In this document: one piece after another, positions 11,080 to 23,231 of the stretch
Numbering within the stretch: position 1 is the stretch's first letter
Layout: each line of letters opens with the position of its first letter
Assembly (NCBI GenBank): GCA_025200525.1
Contig: CM045758.1
Coordinates: 5,886,580 to 5,950,579, forward strand
Direction of reading: 5' to 3'
DNA length: 64,000 nucleotides
From: Camellia lanceoleosa
Taxonomy: Eukaryota > Streptophyta > Magnoliopsida > Ericales > Theaceae
Translations under genes and position numbers: made by a program
Notes under the pieces: model-generated
What the model saw: the letters and a program-made list of their open reading frames with translations, nothing else
Told to the model about the DNA's origin: nothing
The model's database searches: none

Positions 11080-11450
11080 ATACCATAAAATGTGTTTGTG
11101 ATGAGCATATGTGCTCTTATATTTGGTTTTTGGGCTATGAATAGTTGCATGTTGTTCTATTACCCACGAGTTTCAATTTTTTATCTTTTTTTTGTGTTTA
11201 TTTGTAATTTGTCAATGAATGGATGGCTATTCATATCTACAAGCATTGATTGTTCATCAATTAGGGAGATCCTGGAGAAAAACTTCTCCTAAGGTAATAT
11301 AAAACCAAGAGTATTATATTTATTATTTCTCTCCATCATATATTGTAAATATCTTTAAATTTGGAAGTCAGAATCTGTGGGATCTGGAGAACGAAGCAAT
11401 GAATTTTGATAAATTGCTAAATGGTTATGCTCATGTAACTGTCTTTCCAT
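11080..11450. other. AT-rich flank upstream of ATG4 exon, no gene seen
   Basis: This is probably ATG4 intron or upstream sequence. I see no exon resembling the ATG4 segment that carries the catalytic cysteine, and no other gene. Confidence 0.5.
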
Positions 11451-11672
11451 ATGCAACCACTCAACAAAGAATACATTGAGATATTACATCTCTTTGGTGA
11501 TTCTGAGGCATCAACATTGTCTATTCACAATCCTCTTCAAGCAAGAAATGGTTATGACCTTGCTGCTGGATCATGGGTTGGCCCTTATGCCATGTGTCGC
11601 ACTTGGAAATCTCTAGTCCGCTTTAAGAGAGTGGAGAGTGAACTTGAAGACCAGGCTTTTCCCATGGGTATT
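11451..11672 (+). pseudogene. ATG4: ATG4 autophagy cysteine protease, exon fragment 5' of the insertion
   Basis: ATG4 (peptidase family C54) processes ATG8 and releases it from lipid in the cytosol. This exon encodes residues resembling the middle of plant ATG4: EYIEILHLFGDSEAS, then SIHN, then GLAAGSWVGPYAMCRTW-like sequence. The reading frame is open to 11672. It stops exactly where element A begins, and the same frame resumes at 38409-38413 after one copy of GTATT. The 5' splice acceptor is unclear (GCAA where an AG is expected near 11455), so the start is approximate. The upstream exon with the catalytic Cys is not visible in this window. Confidence 0.85.
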
Positions 11673-12460
11673 TGTTGGCTACATATTTTGTAAAAGCCAG
11701 TTGCAATTCGACACGTGGCAGAGTAAGGGTATTATAGGGAGATTATTCAAGTCTTCAATCCTGATCATACACGTGGCAGTTAATATTGGTTCTCACATAA
11801 TCTGAGTAGCATTGGATCAGTAACGAGATGCAAGGTGACGTGGCTTCAACAGTTACTCACATTCAAATTCAAATATATGAGGGAAGCCTAACTGCAAGTG
11901 ATAGCATGGTGAAACTACTTATAAGGCAGCATGATCAGCGATCATGGAGGAGCAGTTCGACGGTTTGAAGTGCAGTTCGAAGGTCATCCTTGACAAGTAT
12001 AAATAGCAGAGAAGCCCCCCAGAAAAGACCCCAGACTCAGATTTAACAAACCAGTCATTTACTCATATTCTCTTTTCCAGTTTTACATTTCCTGCACTTT
12101 AAATTCCTGCACTGTAAATACCTGTTCTTTACATTCCTGTACTTTAAATTCCTGCACTGCACTTCGATTCATAAGAGTAGTTTCAAGTAGATCGTCACTG
12201 TAAACCTCTTCGAGGCTGAGTTTGGATCGTTGTAAGTGTTCATTTTAACGAAATACTTCAATTGTTCGTCATTTGATTGTTATTTTGCTTAATTCTCCTA
12301 AGTCAAGCCACCAGTAAAAGTCCTCTTCATTGAGGCTGAAAGAACTAAAACACAATCGTCTGATAATTGGCTGGCAATTATAATTTCTGTAAGGACTGAT
12401 TGATCCTTGCTGGCACGCTCGCATTTACAAAAATACCCTTCGAAAGCCAAAAAGCCAACA
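11673..12460 (+). repeat. 5' LTR of element A
   Basis: This 788-bp LTR starts TGTTGGCTAC and ends AAAAAGCCAACA. It differs from the 3' LTR by scattered substitutions and small indels. It contains CACGTGGC boxes near 11712 and 11770 (ACGT-core motifs), and TATAAATAG near 11999 as candidate TATA box. Confidence 0.95.
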
Positions 12461-12468
12461 TATATTTT

Positions 12469-12487
12469 TGGCACGCCCAGTGGGACT
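12469..12487 (+). promoter_or_regulatory. Candidate primer binding site of element A
   Basis: TTGGCACGCCCAGTGGGAC lies just after the 5' LTR. It has the same layout (TTGGCA, spacer, GTGGGA) as the site after element F's LTR at 44147, and resembles tRNA-complementary sites of Tat/Athila elements. The tRNA is not assigned. Confidence 0.5.
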
Positions 12488-12494
12488 CATTTAA

Positions 12495-14955
12495 GTGGCT
12501 AGACGAAGAAGACAGGGAGAAAATGAACGCTTGGAAGAAGGCGTAGAAGGAGAGGTAGAGATACCTAATCCAGAGGAGAATGTGGTAACACATCCTGTGG
12601 AAACTCCCATGTTATCAGAACCTTTGGTCGAACAGACCAGTACTTCTGGACAAGAACCATATGTTCATAATATTGGACGAAACCAAGGAATTGGACCATC
12701 TACTGTTCAATCTACTCAACCAATAAATCCATGGGATGGCTTAGTAGATGCTATGGGACAACAATTAATGAACACAATAGAAAGGTGGGCAACATCATTT
12801 TTGGATCGAATGAATAACCACCAACCAACAAACACAAGACACACAGAGGAAGTTTTAAATGTCCCTCAGCAAAGATTGGCTAGAGATAAACAGCCTATGC
12901 AAGTTAATGGACATTCTAATGGTCAAACTAGTACTCAGAACTATGAAAGACCATCACCTCAGTCTTGGTATGAACCCATTTCGAGGCCTATAGCCGGCCA
13001 AAATGCCTCAGTACTTAACAATGAAGCTACACAAGTTGGTGGATCTGGTCAAGTACAAGAAACTAGCGTAAGAATGGTTACAAATCCCATGTTCAAAGCC
13101 ATACCTGGCACTAGGGGGTATAATAATCCCTTATTTGAATTTATACCCGGGGGTTGGAAGATTTTCCCACAAATGGAAGGGACACAACACCTGTTCCAGC
13201 ACCTTTCGCAGGTCCTTTCGCAGGACAGGCTCAAAGGGGTTACCCATACCCCCAACAGCAACTTGCACCACAGGGGCAACCAGTCCCAAATGTACCACCT
13301 TATGGACCAAGAGGACCACAAGCACAAGTTTGTCCACCAAATCCTGTGTTCGTCCCTCCAGTAGTGGTTCAGCAGGCACAAAATATGGTCCCTAGGGATC
13401 AAATTGCTGATATTGTTAGGGAGATGTGTGGACCGATGGCTCGGGGGGTCCAGACTCCTGTATACAGAAAACCATACCCAGAATGGGTAGATAGGGTACA
13501 TGAATACCCAAGGGGATTCAGAATACCTGATTTTACCCTCTTCTATGGAACTGAAAATCAATCAACAGTAGAGCATATTGCCAGATTTGCTGCTCAATAC
13601 GGTGAATTTACTAATCATGACTATATGAAATTGAGATTATTCCCAAGTTCTCTAACTGGGAGAGCATTTGTATGGTACATCAACCTTACACCTGGCTCCA
13701 TTCAAACTTGGCAATAAATGGAAGAGGCATTTCATGTCCAATTCTTCCAATCGGAGCCAGAGGTTTCTATGGCAGACTTGGCAAGATTGAGTCAGAGGCC
13801 TGAAGAAAAGGCTACTCAGTTTATTGCCAGATTTAAAAGGCTCGAAATAAATGTAGAGTCATCCTACCAGAGCCAGAATTCGTAAGATTGGCTCAAAACG
13901 GTTTAGAGTTCAGGCTTCGAAAGAAGTTTGACTCAACAGAATTCAGAAATTTGGTTGAACTAACCTATAAGGTGTCTCGATATGAAGCATCATTGGAGGA
14001 GGAACAAGATCGAAATAATGCCTCGTACAAGACATATTATAGGGATCCTAACTATGAGATCGATGCAGCAGAGATTGTGGGCAAAGAACCTGTGATCGGT
14101 GAAGCATTAATTCATAAGGATACAACAATAGACCAGCAGTTTAAAAAGAAAGACCTTCATAGGAAGTACTCTTTCGATTTAACAAAAGCAGATGACATTT
14201 TTGATCATTTGCTTGCGGCCAACTTTCTTAAGTTACCAAAATGAGTAAAACTGCCATCTCCAGATGAACTTAAGGGAAAAGTACATTGTAAATGGCATAA
14301 CTCTTAGTCTCACTCGACTAAAAACTGCATTATTTTTCGAGACAGGATCCAAGAACAAATTCGGAAAGGAAGTTTGAAATTCCCAGCCAAAACAGAAAAG
14401 GCCATGGGGATTGACAGTAATCCGTTTCCAGAAGTTGGAAAGAGCGCAGCTAATGTGGTTGTACCAAACTTCCAGAATCTATCTCTGCAGGAATTGGAAG
14501 AGGTCAATGTGCAGATGCACATTGCTAACCAGACAACTACCAAGAGGGACACTGGGAAGCTACCAGCTATTGGGCAAAGTTTCTCACGCCAGAAGGGAGA
14601 CTCTGATGAGGAAGCACTGGATGATGATTCCTTAGAAGCAGCTATAATGCAGAGGATGTGTCCCAGGTGCAGACTGAGTTATAAATGGTTGAAAGGCCTT
14701 CCAGTTGATGGGAAGCAGTATTACAGGGATGTACAGAGACGTCCTAAATCAACCAATGCTTACAACAAAAGGTCGTATCTGGCTAGTGATAGGCAGCGAC
14801 CACTAGTGGTTGAGCCTGCAGTGGACAGAATGCATGCTAAAGGCAAGAGGCCCTTGTATGTGTCCAGGCCACCTAACTATTACAGAATGGAGAGCAGTCA
14901 TTCTGAAAGAAGACTGGGGAAAGGTTCAGGTTATGGGATCAAAGCCAGAGATTGA
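12495..14955 (+). pseudogene. Element A gag (broken)
   Basis: Gag forms the virus-like particle that packages the RNA. The region opens at 12495 with a GTG where ATG would be expected. Hydrophilic Q/N/P-rich sequence leads to a frame change near 13140-13155. A Retrotrans_gag core follows (PDFTLFYGTENQSTVEHIARF; FPSSLTGRAFVWY; near 13520-13690). A TAA interrupts at 13716, and the frame changes again near 13865-13888. A TAG at about 14307 falls inside a CKWHNS..SHSTKNC zinc-binding-like motif, and a TGA at 14953 separates it from the protease region. At least three stops and two frameshifts make it inactive. Confidence 0.8.
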
Positions 14956-15069
14956 CCCCCTAGACCAACCTCACACAGGACAGGAAGTGGCCACCTTCAT
15001 CGAAGGCCTGAATCAGGTTCAAAGCATAAGGTCAAAGCCAAGCACTTACCTTCACAGCCAGCTTCGAAG

Positions 15070-16608
15070 ATGGCTTCGAAGGTAGAAAAAAGCAGTTCAA
15101 CATCTGAGTTAGTAAGTTCGTGGGTACCTGGGGTTCCAGACTGGTTTGTAATGCAAAATAAACCTAGGGAAGTGCCTGCCCAGAGAGATGTTGGAAACCA
15201 AGGAAGGATGGTTAAACCTCCTTTGGTGGCTCCGAACAATTGGGTATTGCTTAAACACCCAAAGACAAAGGAACCAGATATGGTCCCAGTCATTTCGAGA
15301 TCACAAAGGAGAAAGATTCAGCGCAGGTACACTCAGTACCAGCAAGATATGAAAGAAAATGGAGAGAGCTCTTCATTGGTCCAGACAGAAGGAAAGAAGA
15401 CTCCAAAATCAGACCATACTCCAAAGCCAACTTTACAAAGCAAAGTGGGTTGCAGCAGAGAACAGTTGGCCAAGGTTCATTCTGAACTAAAAGCCAGAGA
15501 GAAGGCTAGCTTAGCAGGGTTGGAGAAGGCTCTGATGGAGAGTGGTAGCGAGACAGAAGAAGAGATTGGCATAAGCCAAAAGAAAGAAATAGTGGAAGAA
15601 GAAATGTTCGAAGCCTTCATGGCTGAGCAAACATTTTTGGTTGAAAAACCAGTTGAGGAAAACCATTCGAAGAAACCTGTTAGCGAGGAAGTGACAGAAT
15701 GCAGCATGGAGGACGCTTCTGAGGTAACTAATCAAGGTAGCCAAGAGAGGAAACAGGCACAGCCAGCCATCCAGTTTGGCTCATTTCCTCCAATATCAGT
15801 CAATATGGTACATATACTACCTCATGAGTTCGAAGCTGGGGATGAGAACCAAGATGGTCAAGGAGTTGATCCAATTCCAGTCTCTAGTGAAGATTCACAA
15901 GTGAGTATGGTACAGGATGACTCCGGCATGGCTACCCCAATGGAAACTAACTATGAGAGTGAAGAAGAGGTGAGCATTAACCTCTCATATCCTTTTGAAT
16001 ATCTCTCGAATTCTATGACACAACATGTTAAGCCTTTGTACATCAAGGCTTTCTTCAATGGGATACAATTGAACCGAGTCCTGATAAATAATGGGGCAGC
16101 AGTGAACTTACTACCAAAATCTTCTCTGAAGAAACTAGGAAAAAAGAATCCCAGGTTGATCTCAACTAGCACAACCATTGCTGGCTTTGCTGGAGACAAA
16201 CAGATGGCCCAGGGAATTCTACCCATTAACCTCAGTGTGGGGACCAGGGATTGCATGACAGCATTCTTCGTAATCGACAGGAATGCTAAATACAATGCTT
16301 TACTTGGGAGAGATTGGATCCACACTAACAAATGTGTGCCTTCCTCTCTGCATCAGAAAATAATGATGGCCTTAGGCAATGGAGAGACAGAGGAAATAGA
16401 TGCAGATCTTCAACCCTTCATAGCCTGTGCAGACTTTGCAGAGGCCAAGTTGTATATTGAGAGAGTGACACCACTCAGTATACTGAGGAAAGCTGATGGC
16501 TCAGCCAAAGTGACGGCTGATGAAGAAGTGACACACCTGAAGCACTTAGTCCAAGAGCGTGCTGATGAAGAGATTGTCGTTAAGGATGACAATGATGCCT
16601 GGTTGTAG
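15070..16608 (+). pseudogene. Element A linker and aspartic protease region
   Basis: This 512-codon open frame continues the gag frame after the TGA at 14953. The first 300 residues are acidic, E/S-rich linker. The retropepsin-like core is near 16025-16335: LYIKAFFNGIQLNRVLI, then NNGAAVNLLP, then LGRDWI. The catalytic Asp of the D-x-G triad is Asn here (codon AAT), so the protease should be dead. The ORF ends by running into the overlapping pol frame that opens at 16559, so a frameshift (mutational or programmed) is needed to reach RT. Confidence 0.8.
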
Positions 16609-18496
16609 GCAAAAAGATGAAGAACAAGAAGCCAAGTCCTTGGCTCTGATTAAATTCTCAACATTGGATGTAAAATCAATAGTCCAGAAAGTACAGGAGC
16701 AAGAGAGAGAAGCCATGATAATTGGCTGCAAACAGGAGCAACAACAGGTCAGAATTTTGACCCTTGGTAAATACTGTGCATTGGACATTGAAACAAAAGT
16801 CCAGGAGATACAGGAGGAGGATGCCTTATGGGCAGATTTTGTCTATGAGGAGGAGGGCAAATATGTTGAACTAAAGAACCTGGGAGCAGAACAAAGCAAG
16901 AAGGTTGCTTCGAAGGTCGAAGAAATCGAGGAAGAAGCTTCTATAAGTTCTCAGACACAAGACCCCTTAGAAGAAGTAAATTTAGGGGAAGGTTCTATAC
17001 AACAGCCCACCTATATAAGTTCTTGCTTGAATGTTCTAGACAGAGACCAGTTGTTGGTTGTTCTAAAGAAATACAAAGATTGCTTTGCATGGTCCTATAA
17101 TGAACTATCAGGATTGGATAGGTCATTAGTGGAGCATAGGCTCCCTATGAAGCCTAATTTCAAGCCATACAATCAGAAATCAAGAAGAATGAGTCCAGAA
17201 GTAATACCGAAGGTCAAGGAAGAGATTCTTAGACTACTCAAGGCAAGCTTTATTAGGACAACTAGGTATGTTGAATGGCTATCTAATATTGTGCTTGTAG
17301 TTAAGAATAATGGCAAAATGAGGATATGCATCGATTTCAGAAACTTAAATCTAGCAACTCCCAAAGATAAGTACCCTATGCCTATAGTGGATCTGCTGGT
17401 AGACAGTTCAGCAGGGCATCAATTTTTATCAATGATGGATGGACACTCTGGTTATAACCAAATCTGCATTGCAGAGGAGGATATTCACAAGACAACATTC
17501 AGATGTCCTGGAAATATTGGCACATTCGAATGGGTTAAAATGTCATTTGGTCTGAAGAATGCTGGGGCTACATATCAGAGGGCTATGAACACTATCTTTT
17601 ATGACCTCATTTGAGGGTATTTAGAGTGTTATATTGATGACATTGTAGTGAAATCCCAGTCCATGGAGGAGCATTTGTTTCATTTAGAAGCAGCTTTTGA
17701 AAGAATGAGGAAGTTCAAGTTGAAACTCAATCCTCTTAAGTGTGCTTTTGGTGTATCATCTGGAAACTTCTTGGGTTATGTAGTGCACAAGAAAGGAATA
17801 CAGATTGATCAGAATAAAGTCAAGGCCATCATTAAAGCCAAGCCTCCATCAAGTAAGAAAGAATTACAAAGGTTCCTTGGGCAGGTTAACTTTCTTCAAA
17901 AGTTCATTTCTAACACTGCAGGGAAAACTAAAGTATTTTCTTTCTTGTTAAGGCTGAAAGATGAAGAGGAATTTGTGTGGACAGCAGAGCATCAAATTGC
18001 TTTCGAAGGTATCAAAGCCTACTTGGCCAACCCTCCAGTGCTGATGCCATCAAAGGGGAACAAGCCCTTGAAGTTGCACATAGCTGCAGCAGAAGATTCA
18101 TTGAGAGCTTTCTTAGCCCAAGACAATGAAGAAGGCAAGGAGCAAGCTATTTATTACCTTAGTAGGTTTTAAAATTCTTGTGAATGTAAATATTCAGCTG
18201 TTGAAAAGCTGTGTCTTGCTTTGTATTTTGCTGCAATGAAATTAAGATATTATCTTTTACCTGCAACTGTCTTGGTAATTGCAACCACAGATTTGGTTAA
18301 ATACATGTTATCTAGACCTATGTTGAGGGGGAGAATTGGCAAGTGGATACTAGCCTTATCATAATTTCATCTAGAATATGTCCCTCAAAGGGCAGTAAGA
18401 GAGCAAGTTTTAGCTAATTTTCTGGCAGACCATCCATCTCAAACAGAGAGCCAAGAGATAATGGAGCTTGGTATGGCTAGTGTTGAGCCATGATAG
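16559..18496 (+). pseudogene. Element A reverse transcriptase and first RNase H
   Basis: RT copies the element RNA into DNA. An N-terminal acidic linker precedes Ty3/gypsy RT motifs: KNNGKMRICIDFRNLN, PMPIVDLLVD, SMMDGHSGYNQI, MSFGLKNAGATYQRAMN and YIDDIVV (near 17630), so the YxDD active site is intact. Connection and first RNase H follow (FLGQVNFLQKFI; LALYFAAMKLRYYLL; RPMLRGRIGKWILAL). In-frame stops occur at 17612, 18170, about 18361 and about 18491, all in the same frame as the downstream integrase. Confidence 0.88.
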
Positions 18497-20248
18497 ATGT
18501 GGTTCGATGGATCGAAAGCCAATGGCTTAATTGGAATTGGTGTTGTGATTAAATCTCCACAAGGGGTAGAAACCACACATGGTTTAAGAGTGGATGAAGC
18601 CACCTATTCCAATAACCAGGCTGAATATGAAGCCTTAATAGTGGGACTAGAAATTCTTATTGGTTTACAAGTACATGCAGTTGACATATTTGAAGACTCT
18701 CAATTGGTGGTTAACCAAGTGAAAGGGATTTTCAAGTGTAAAAGCATAAGTATTTTGCCATACTATGTTGTTGCATTACATTTGTTTTCTCAGTTTCAAA
18801 TAGCAAATGTAACTCATGTTCCACGATTCTTGAACAATAGAGCTAATGATGTGGCTCAGAAAGCTTCGAACTTCAAGAGAAGGGACGATACCCAAAGGGA
18901 CATAAGTCAAACAATATATCAGAGATTAATACAACCTTTGAATAAAAGGAATGTGGTCTTGAAAGTCAATCATAATGACTTACAAGAACAAGATTGGAGG
19001 CATCCAATAATGCAGTACTTGGCTGGTCCATCTTCAAAGGCCAGCAGGATAATCAAATTGCAGTTTATGCAATACATGATATATGGTAATGCTCTCTATA
19101 AAAAGGGGGGAGATGGTTTGTTGCTGGAATGTTTAGGTCCAAAAGAAGCATTAACAGCTATGGCTGAGGTTCATGAAGGCATCTGTGGTGCTCATCAGCC
19201 TGGTGTGAAGATGAGATGGTTGCTTCGAAGGCATTCCTACTATTGGCCAACTATCCTTAAAGACTACATAGAATATGCAAAGGGTTGTCAAGCATGCCAA
19301 AAGCATGGCACAATAAGGCATGTGCCCATAACTGACCTACATGCAGTAGTGAAGCCTTGGCCATTCAGAGGATGGGCCATGGATATGATAGGAAAAATAC
19401 ACCCACCTTCTTCGAAGCATCATTGTTTCATTCTAGTGGCTACTGATTACTTCATCAAGTGGGTCGAAGCCAAGCCATACAAGGCTGTAGACCAAACAGA
19501 GGTCATTGGGTTCATTAAAGATTTGATCCATCGATTTGGCATCCCACAAACCATAACTGTGGATAATGGGACTGTGTTCGATGGGAAAATGGTGAAGTCT
19601 TTTGTGGCAGAGTTTGGAATTAGTCTTGTTAATTCCACACCCTATTATGCACAAGCCAATGGTCAAGCTGAATCATCCAACAAGTCCTTGAAAAAAGGAA
19701 TACAAAAGGTTGTGGAGGATAATCCCAGGGATTGGCATAACCTTTTATTGGATGTTTTATGGGCTTACAGAACTTCCCCAAGATCAAGCACAGGAGTCAC
19801 TCCTTATGCCTTAGTATATGGGTATGATGCAGTTTTACCTGTGGAAATTAATGTTAAATCTTTGAGGGTAAAATGCCAAGATCAGTTAGATCCTGAGCAA
19901 TACCATCAAAGTATGTGCTTGGAATTAGAGAGCATAGATGAAGCCAGAATTTTGGCATTAAATAATATTATTTTCCAAAAGAAGAAAGCAACCAAGAATT
20001 ATAATAAGAAAGTCAAACATATTGGCTTTGATGAAGGTGATTTGGTATGGAAAACAATACTCCCAATAGGAATTAAAAGCCACAAGTTTGGCAAATGGTC
20101 ACCTAACTGGGAAGGACCATATCAAATTCATAGAGTTCTGCCTTTTGGAGCATACCATTTGAGAAATTTGAATGGGTATGTACATCCTAAAAAGATTAAT
20201 GGCAGATATTTGAATCCTTATTTTCCAACCATTTGGGAAACACAATGA
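18497..20248 (+). pseudogene. Element A archaeal-type RNase H and integrase
   Basis: This is a 583-codon open frame. Residues 1-130 are the second RNase H typical of Tat elements (WFDGSKANG, NNQAEYEAL, EDSQLVVNQ, NRANDVAQ). Integrase follows with an HHCC zinc domain (HEGICGAHQ.. CQACQKHG), a DDE core (WAMDMIG, TVDNGTVFD, NGQAESSN) and a C-terminal GPYQIHRVL-like segment. All catalytic residues are visible, making this the best preserved part of element A. The only link it lacks is an uninterrupted fusion to RT, because stops precede it. It ends at TGA 20246-20248. Confidence 0.9.
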
Positions 20249-20311
20249 ATAAAATAAACATTAAGTACGAAAACATAAGACTGCTCAAATGATAGACAAA
20301 AAATTGTTCTT

Positions 20312-21318
20312 TTATAAAGAATTAATTATATTTTGCCACAAATTGGCCCAGAAATCATTACAATGTCTTAATTGTTTTTGTAGAATAGACTTCCTATTGG
20401 TAAAAGATGGAAATAATTGAATAGCTGCAGCCATGTCTTCTTTTCGATCAGCCAGTCCTTGGTTGGTGATTTGTAATTTGGTATCAGTTCGGACTAAGGC
20501 TTGATTCACTGCAGCCAACTCCTCTTCAAGTTGAGCTTTCTTCTCCAGCAGCTGGACTCGAAAGTGAGAGGCAGAGGAGTGTTGTTCCTTGAGATCTGAT
20601 ACTTCGGTGTGCACTTGGGAAACAAAACTCTGATCTCTAGCCAGTTTCTCATCCGCAGCCTTGGCAGCATGACAAATGTTGAGGTAGAAGTCGATAGTAG
20701 CTGCTGCCTGGGATAGGTGGCTTGAGACATCCATGCTTGACTGCTCAGCAACTTTGCAGCATTGGAGGAACCCATTTCTGACTATAGGCCTTTGTAGAGC
20801 CTCGAAGGGGATCCTCGAAAAAGAAGTCAACAGATCCAGGCATGTGTCCAAGTCTATCGAAGGTGCAGAAGGCTTGCTGCTGGAGGAAGAAGAGCTCTAA
20901 AAAATTTCCAGCAAGGAGTCAGCCAAGACTAATGGCTCAACTTCAGCATTGAATGTTGGAGAGGTAGAGGGTATGTCGAAGAGACTAGCTAGTCTGGCTT
21001 CGAAGATGTCTACCTCATCCATAGACATGAAGGGTGCAGAGAAAGTTGTGGTGGAAGACGTAGAGGACTGCATGGGGATAGGAGAAATGGATGGAGCATC
21101 TTTGGCAGTCTCTATGGTTTTAGCCACCAACGAATCAAGTGAGGAGGGGCTGGAAGTAGGCAAAGGTGATGAAGTATGAGTTGGAGAGCTACCAGCACCC
21201 TCAATTGGGGAATTAACTGCCTTCGAAGAAGAGGTAGCAGTTGGAATTTCCTTGGAAGGGGAAGGAGGAGCAAGGCTCGGAAGATAAGTAAATGGAGGGA
21301 TAGACTCAGTGGTTGTTG
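20312..21318 (-). pseudogene. Antisense PMD gene of element A, 3' exon (Ser-rich and coiled-coil tail)
   Basis: On the minus strand this follows a candidate intron at 21319-21402. The first 140 codons are S/T/P-rich with an acidic patch (SMDEVDIFEARLASLFDIP). A TAG at 20897-20899 interrupts the frame, which then continues with helical, heptad-like sequence (KLARDQSFVSQ, LEKKAQLEEELAAVNQAL, LFPSFTNRKSILQKQLRHC) typical of a coiled coil. It ends at 20312. Unrelated to gag-pol, it lies between integrase and the 3' LTR in antisense. Function unknown; the tail could mediate oligomerisation. Confidence 0.65.
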
Positions 21319-21402
21319 CTGCAAAAGGAGAAATATAAAGTAATGTCAAGTCTCAATATTGAAGATTCAACAAGAAAAGAATAAAGGCATGAAGGAAATT
21401 AC
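21319..21402 (-). other. Candidate 84-bp intron of antisense gene
   Basis: On the minus strand the donor ACAA|GTAATTTCC and acceptor TTTGCAG|CAACAACC give an AT-rich 84-bp intron. Without removal the frame hits a stop at 21353. With removal the flanking exons join in the same frame through a run of Thr codons. Confidence 0.6.
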
Positions 21403-21891
21403 TTGTTCCAGAAGCGCTGGCACTGATTGGAGAGCTGCGAAGAGAGTAATATTCGGCAGTCTGTTGCCTTCCTGCCATTTCCCTTGGTAATGCATCAGCA
21501 ACAGCAACTTCCTCTCTTAGAAATTGTTGTTGTCGTCTCTTCTCAGCCCTCTCGAAGACAACTATGGCCTTGGAATGTTCTTGTTCTACGGCCTTGGCAG
21601 CTGCTTCATGGATGGGATCTTCAACCAAGCCAGTAGTCGAAGCAGTCACTTTCCTTCTCTTTTTTATTGCCTGGGCAATTGTCACGGAATCAGAATCTTC
21701 AGCAAAATCAGAAGGAAAGACAGTAATCTTTCTTCTCTTTTTTCTCTGAATTGGTATTGTCCGCTCCTCCATTATCTCCTCAACCTCTTCAGTCTGAGAT
21801 CCAGAGTCCCTAAAAATGAGCTCTTTCTCTACCTCCCTACCAGTTGTCTCCTCTTGAGTCAAATCAATCACATTTTTTTTTCTTTCTTTTC
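21403..21891 (-). pseudogene. Antisense PMD gene of element A, middle exon with NLS and VIDLT
   Basis: This minus-strand exon is cut at 21891 by element B and continues at 33286-33405. It encodes a basic run, then VIDLTQEE (21848-21871), which fits the SUMO-interacting motif consensus. Two basic clusters follow (KKRRKIT and KKRRKVT, about 24 residues apart), resembling nuclear localisation signals, and then a charged helical region. A nine-T run (plus strand) at 21873-21881 puts the two halves one base out of frame, so a homopolymer slip or compensating change is implied. Family unknown apart from its place in the PMD gene. Confidence 0.6.
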
Positions 21892-23084
21892 TGTCATGAC
21901 CCAAACCCGTCCCCATAGGTTTGGCACCGTAACCGGCCAGTAATCTATGGATTACCTACGGCCTCCAAACAGATTAACAAATAGTAAGGGGCTGCGGAAG
22001 CAAATACATAAAGTAATCAAGGTCCAATGAGTTGTGATAACGTACATGGGACAGAAAATTTTAAACTTATTTATATACATAAACATGCTAGTTAGATACA
22101 CCCATATATACAGAATATTTACATCAAGCACTCCCAAGATCCGACATTACAAAACACAACCATCAACTAGCATGATGTGCAAAACTGCCCAAACATCAGG
22201 CTTCAAGCGAAACCTCCTCGGGAGGCGCAACAGGTGGCTTGACCAAAACAAAAGCATAGAGGGCCATCGGCTCGGCGAGTCTTGTCTTAGGCTCACCTAC
22301 ATATATATAATAAACTGTGAGCGAAAGCCCAGTGAATAATAATAGAGTAAAGATTTTAATGAATGATGTCCATCACAGAGTTAGAAATCAAAGTTCAGGT
22401 CAGAAACACAATCTTATCAGAAATAGAGTCTTACGCAATTTCAGATTTCAAATCAGAAACAGATTCAGATACATACTCGTTTTCATATTCATACTCATAT
22501 TCATATTCAGATTTTGCATAAGATCATATGTGGTACACCCATTAGCTAACAGATCAGATTGGTCTAGAGACCACAGACAGAATTGGTACCAACGACCAGG
22601 AGGGTCCATATCTTGCGCGCAAGTGGCCATGGTATTATTTTCCACAGGCAAGGGCTAGATACAGATAACCACGGTATTGTTTCCCCCGGGCAAGGGCCAG
22701 ATACAGATAACCACGATATTGTTTCCCCCGGGCAAGGGCCAGATACAGATAACCACGGTATTGTTTCCCCCGGGCAAGGGCCAGATACTAAGGGTGCCAC
22801 AATACTTTTCAGAAAATTGGACATTCATTCATAAATCATAAAGTAGCATTTCAGAAAACAGATCATATCATATCAGTCAGAAAATACTTAAAGTTAAACA
22901 TAACTTTACAAAGTTATTACTCACAGTGGGCGTTGATACAAGTAGACGAAGTCAAAAGGATCAAACGATTTGCGGCACGTGACCTACATAACACACCACA
23001 GATACACACTTTGAAACACGCTCTCCAGTCGTACAAAACTTACATCCATGATTCTAAGTGTGTACCTAATCCCCTTACCCTTAT
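21892..23084 (-). repeat. Truncated 3' LTR of element B
   Basis: Nearly identical to 30857-31999, it stops at CCCTTACCCTTAT (23084), where D sequence starts. It carries four copies of a 42-bp unit (22626-22790) against three in the 5' LTR. ORFs inside are incidental. Confidence 0.9.
22626..22790. repeat. 42-bp VNTR in element B LTR, 4 units
   Basis: The unit contains GGCAAGGGCCAGATACAGAT followed by AACCACGGTATTGTTTCCCC. Four units here correspond to three at 31597-31716 in the other LTR of the same insertion. Confidence 0.85.
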
Positions 23085-23231
23085 GCATTTTGAGTACAAA
23101 TAGAAAGAATACCTGACACGACGGTCTCGGTATTCTGGACATCTCCGAAGACTAGCGAACACTGCCTGCCTCAAAGGCTTTCCCTAGCTTTCGGGTTCGG
23201 TTTTGGTGATGATCTTTGTGTAGTCTTGACT

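Noticed and set aside
13049..13561. 170-codon minus-strand ORF
   Set aside because: Shadow of element A gag on the opposite strand.
22317..22834. ORFs with repeated PCPGETI-like residues in the B LTR
   Set aside because: Produced by the 42-bp VNTR; both strands and both LTRs show them, and they lie in LTR sequence.
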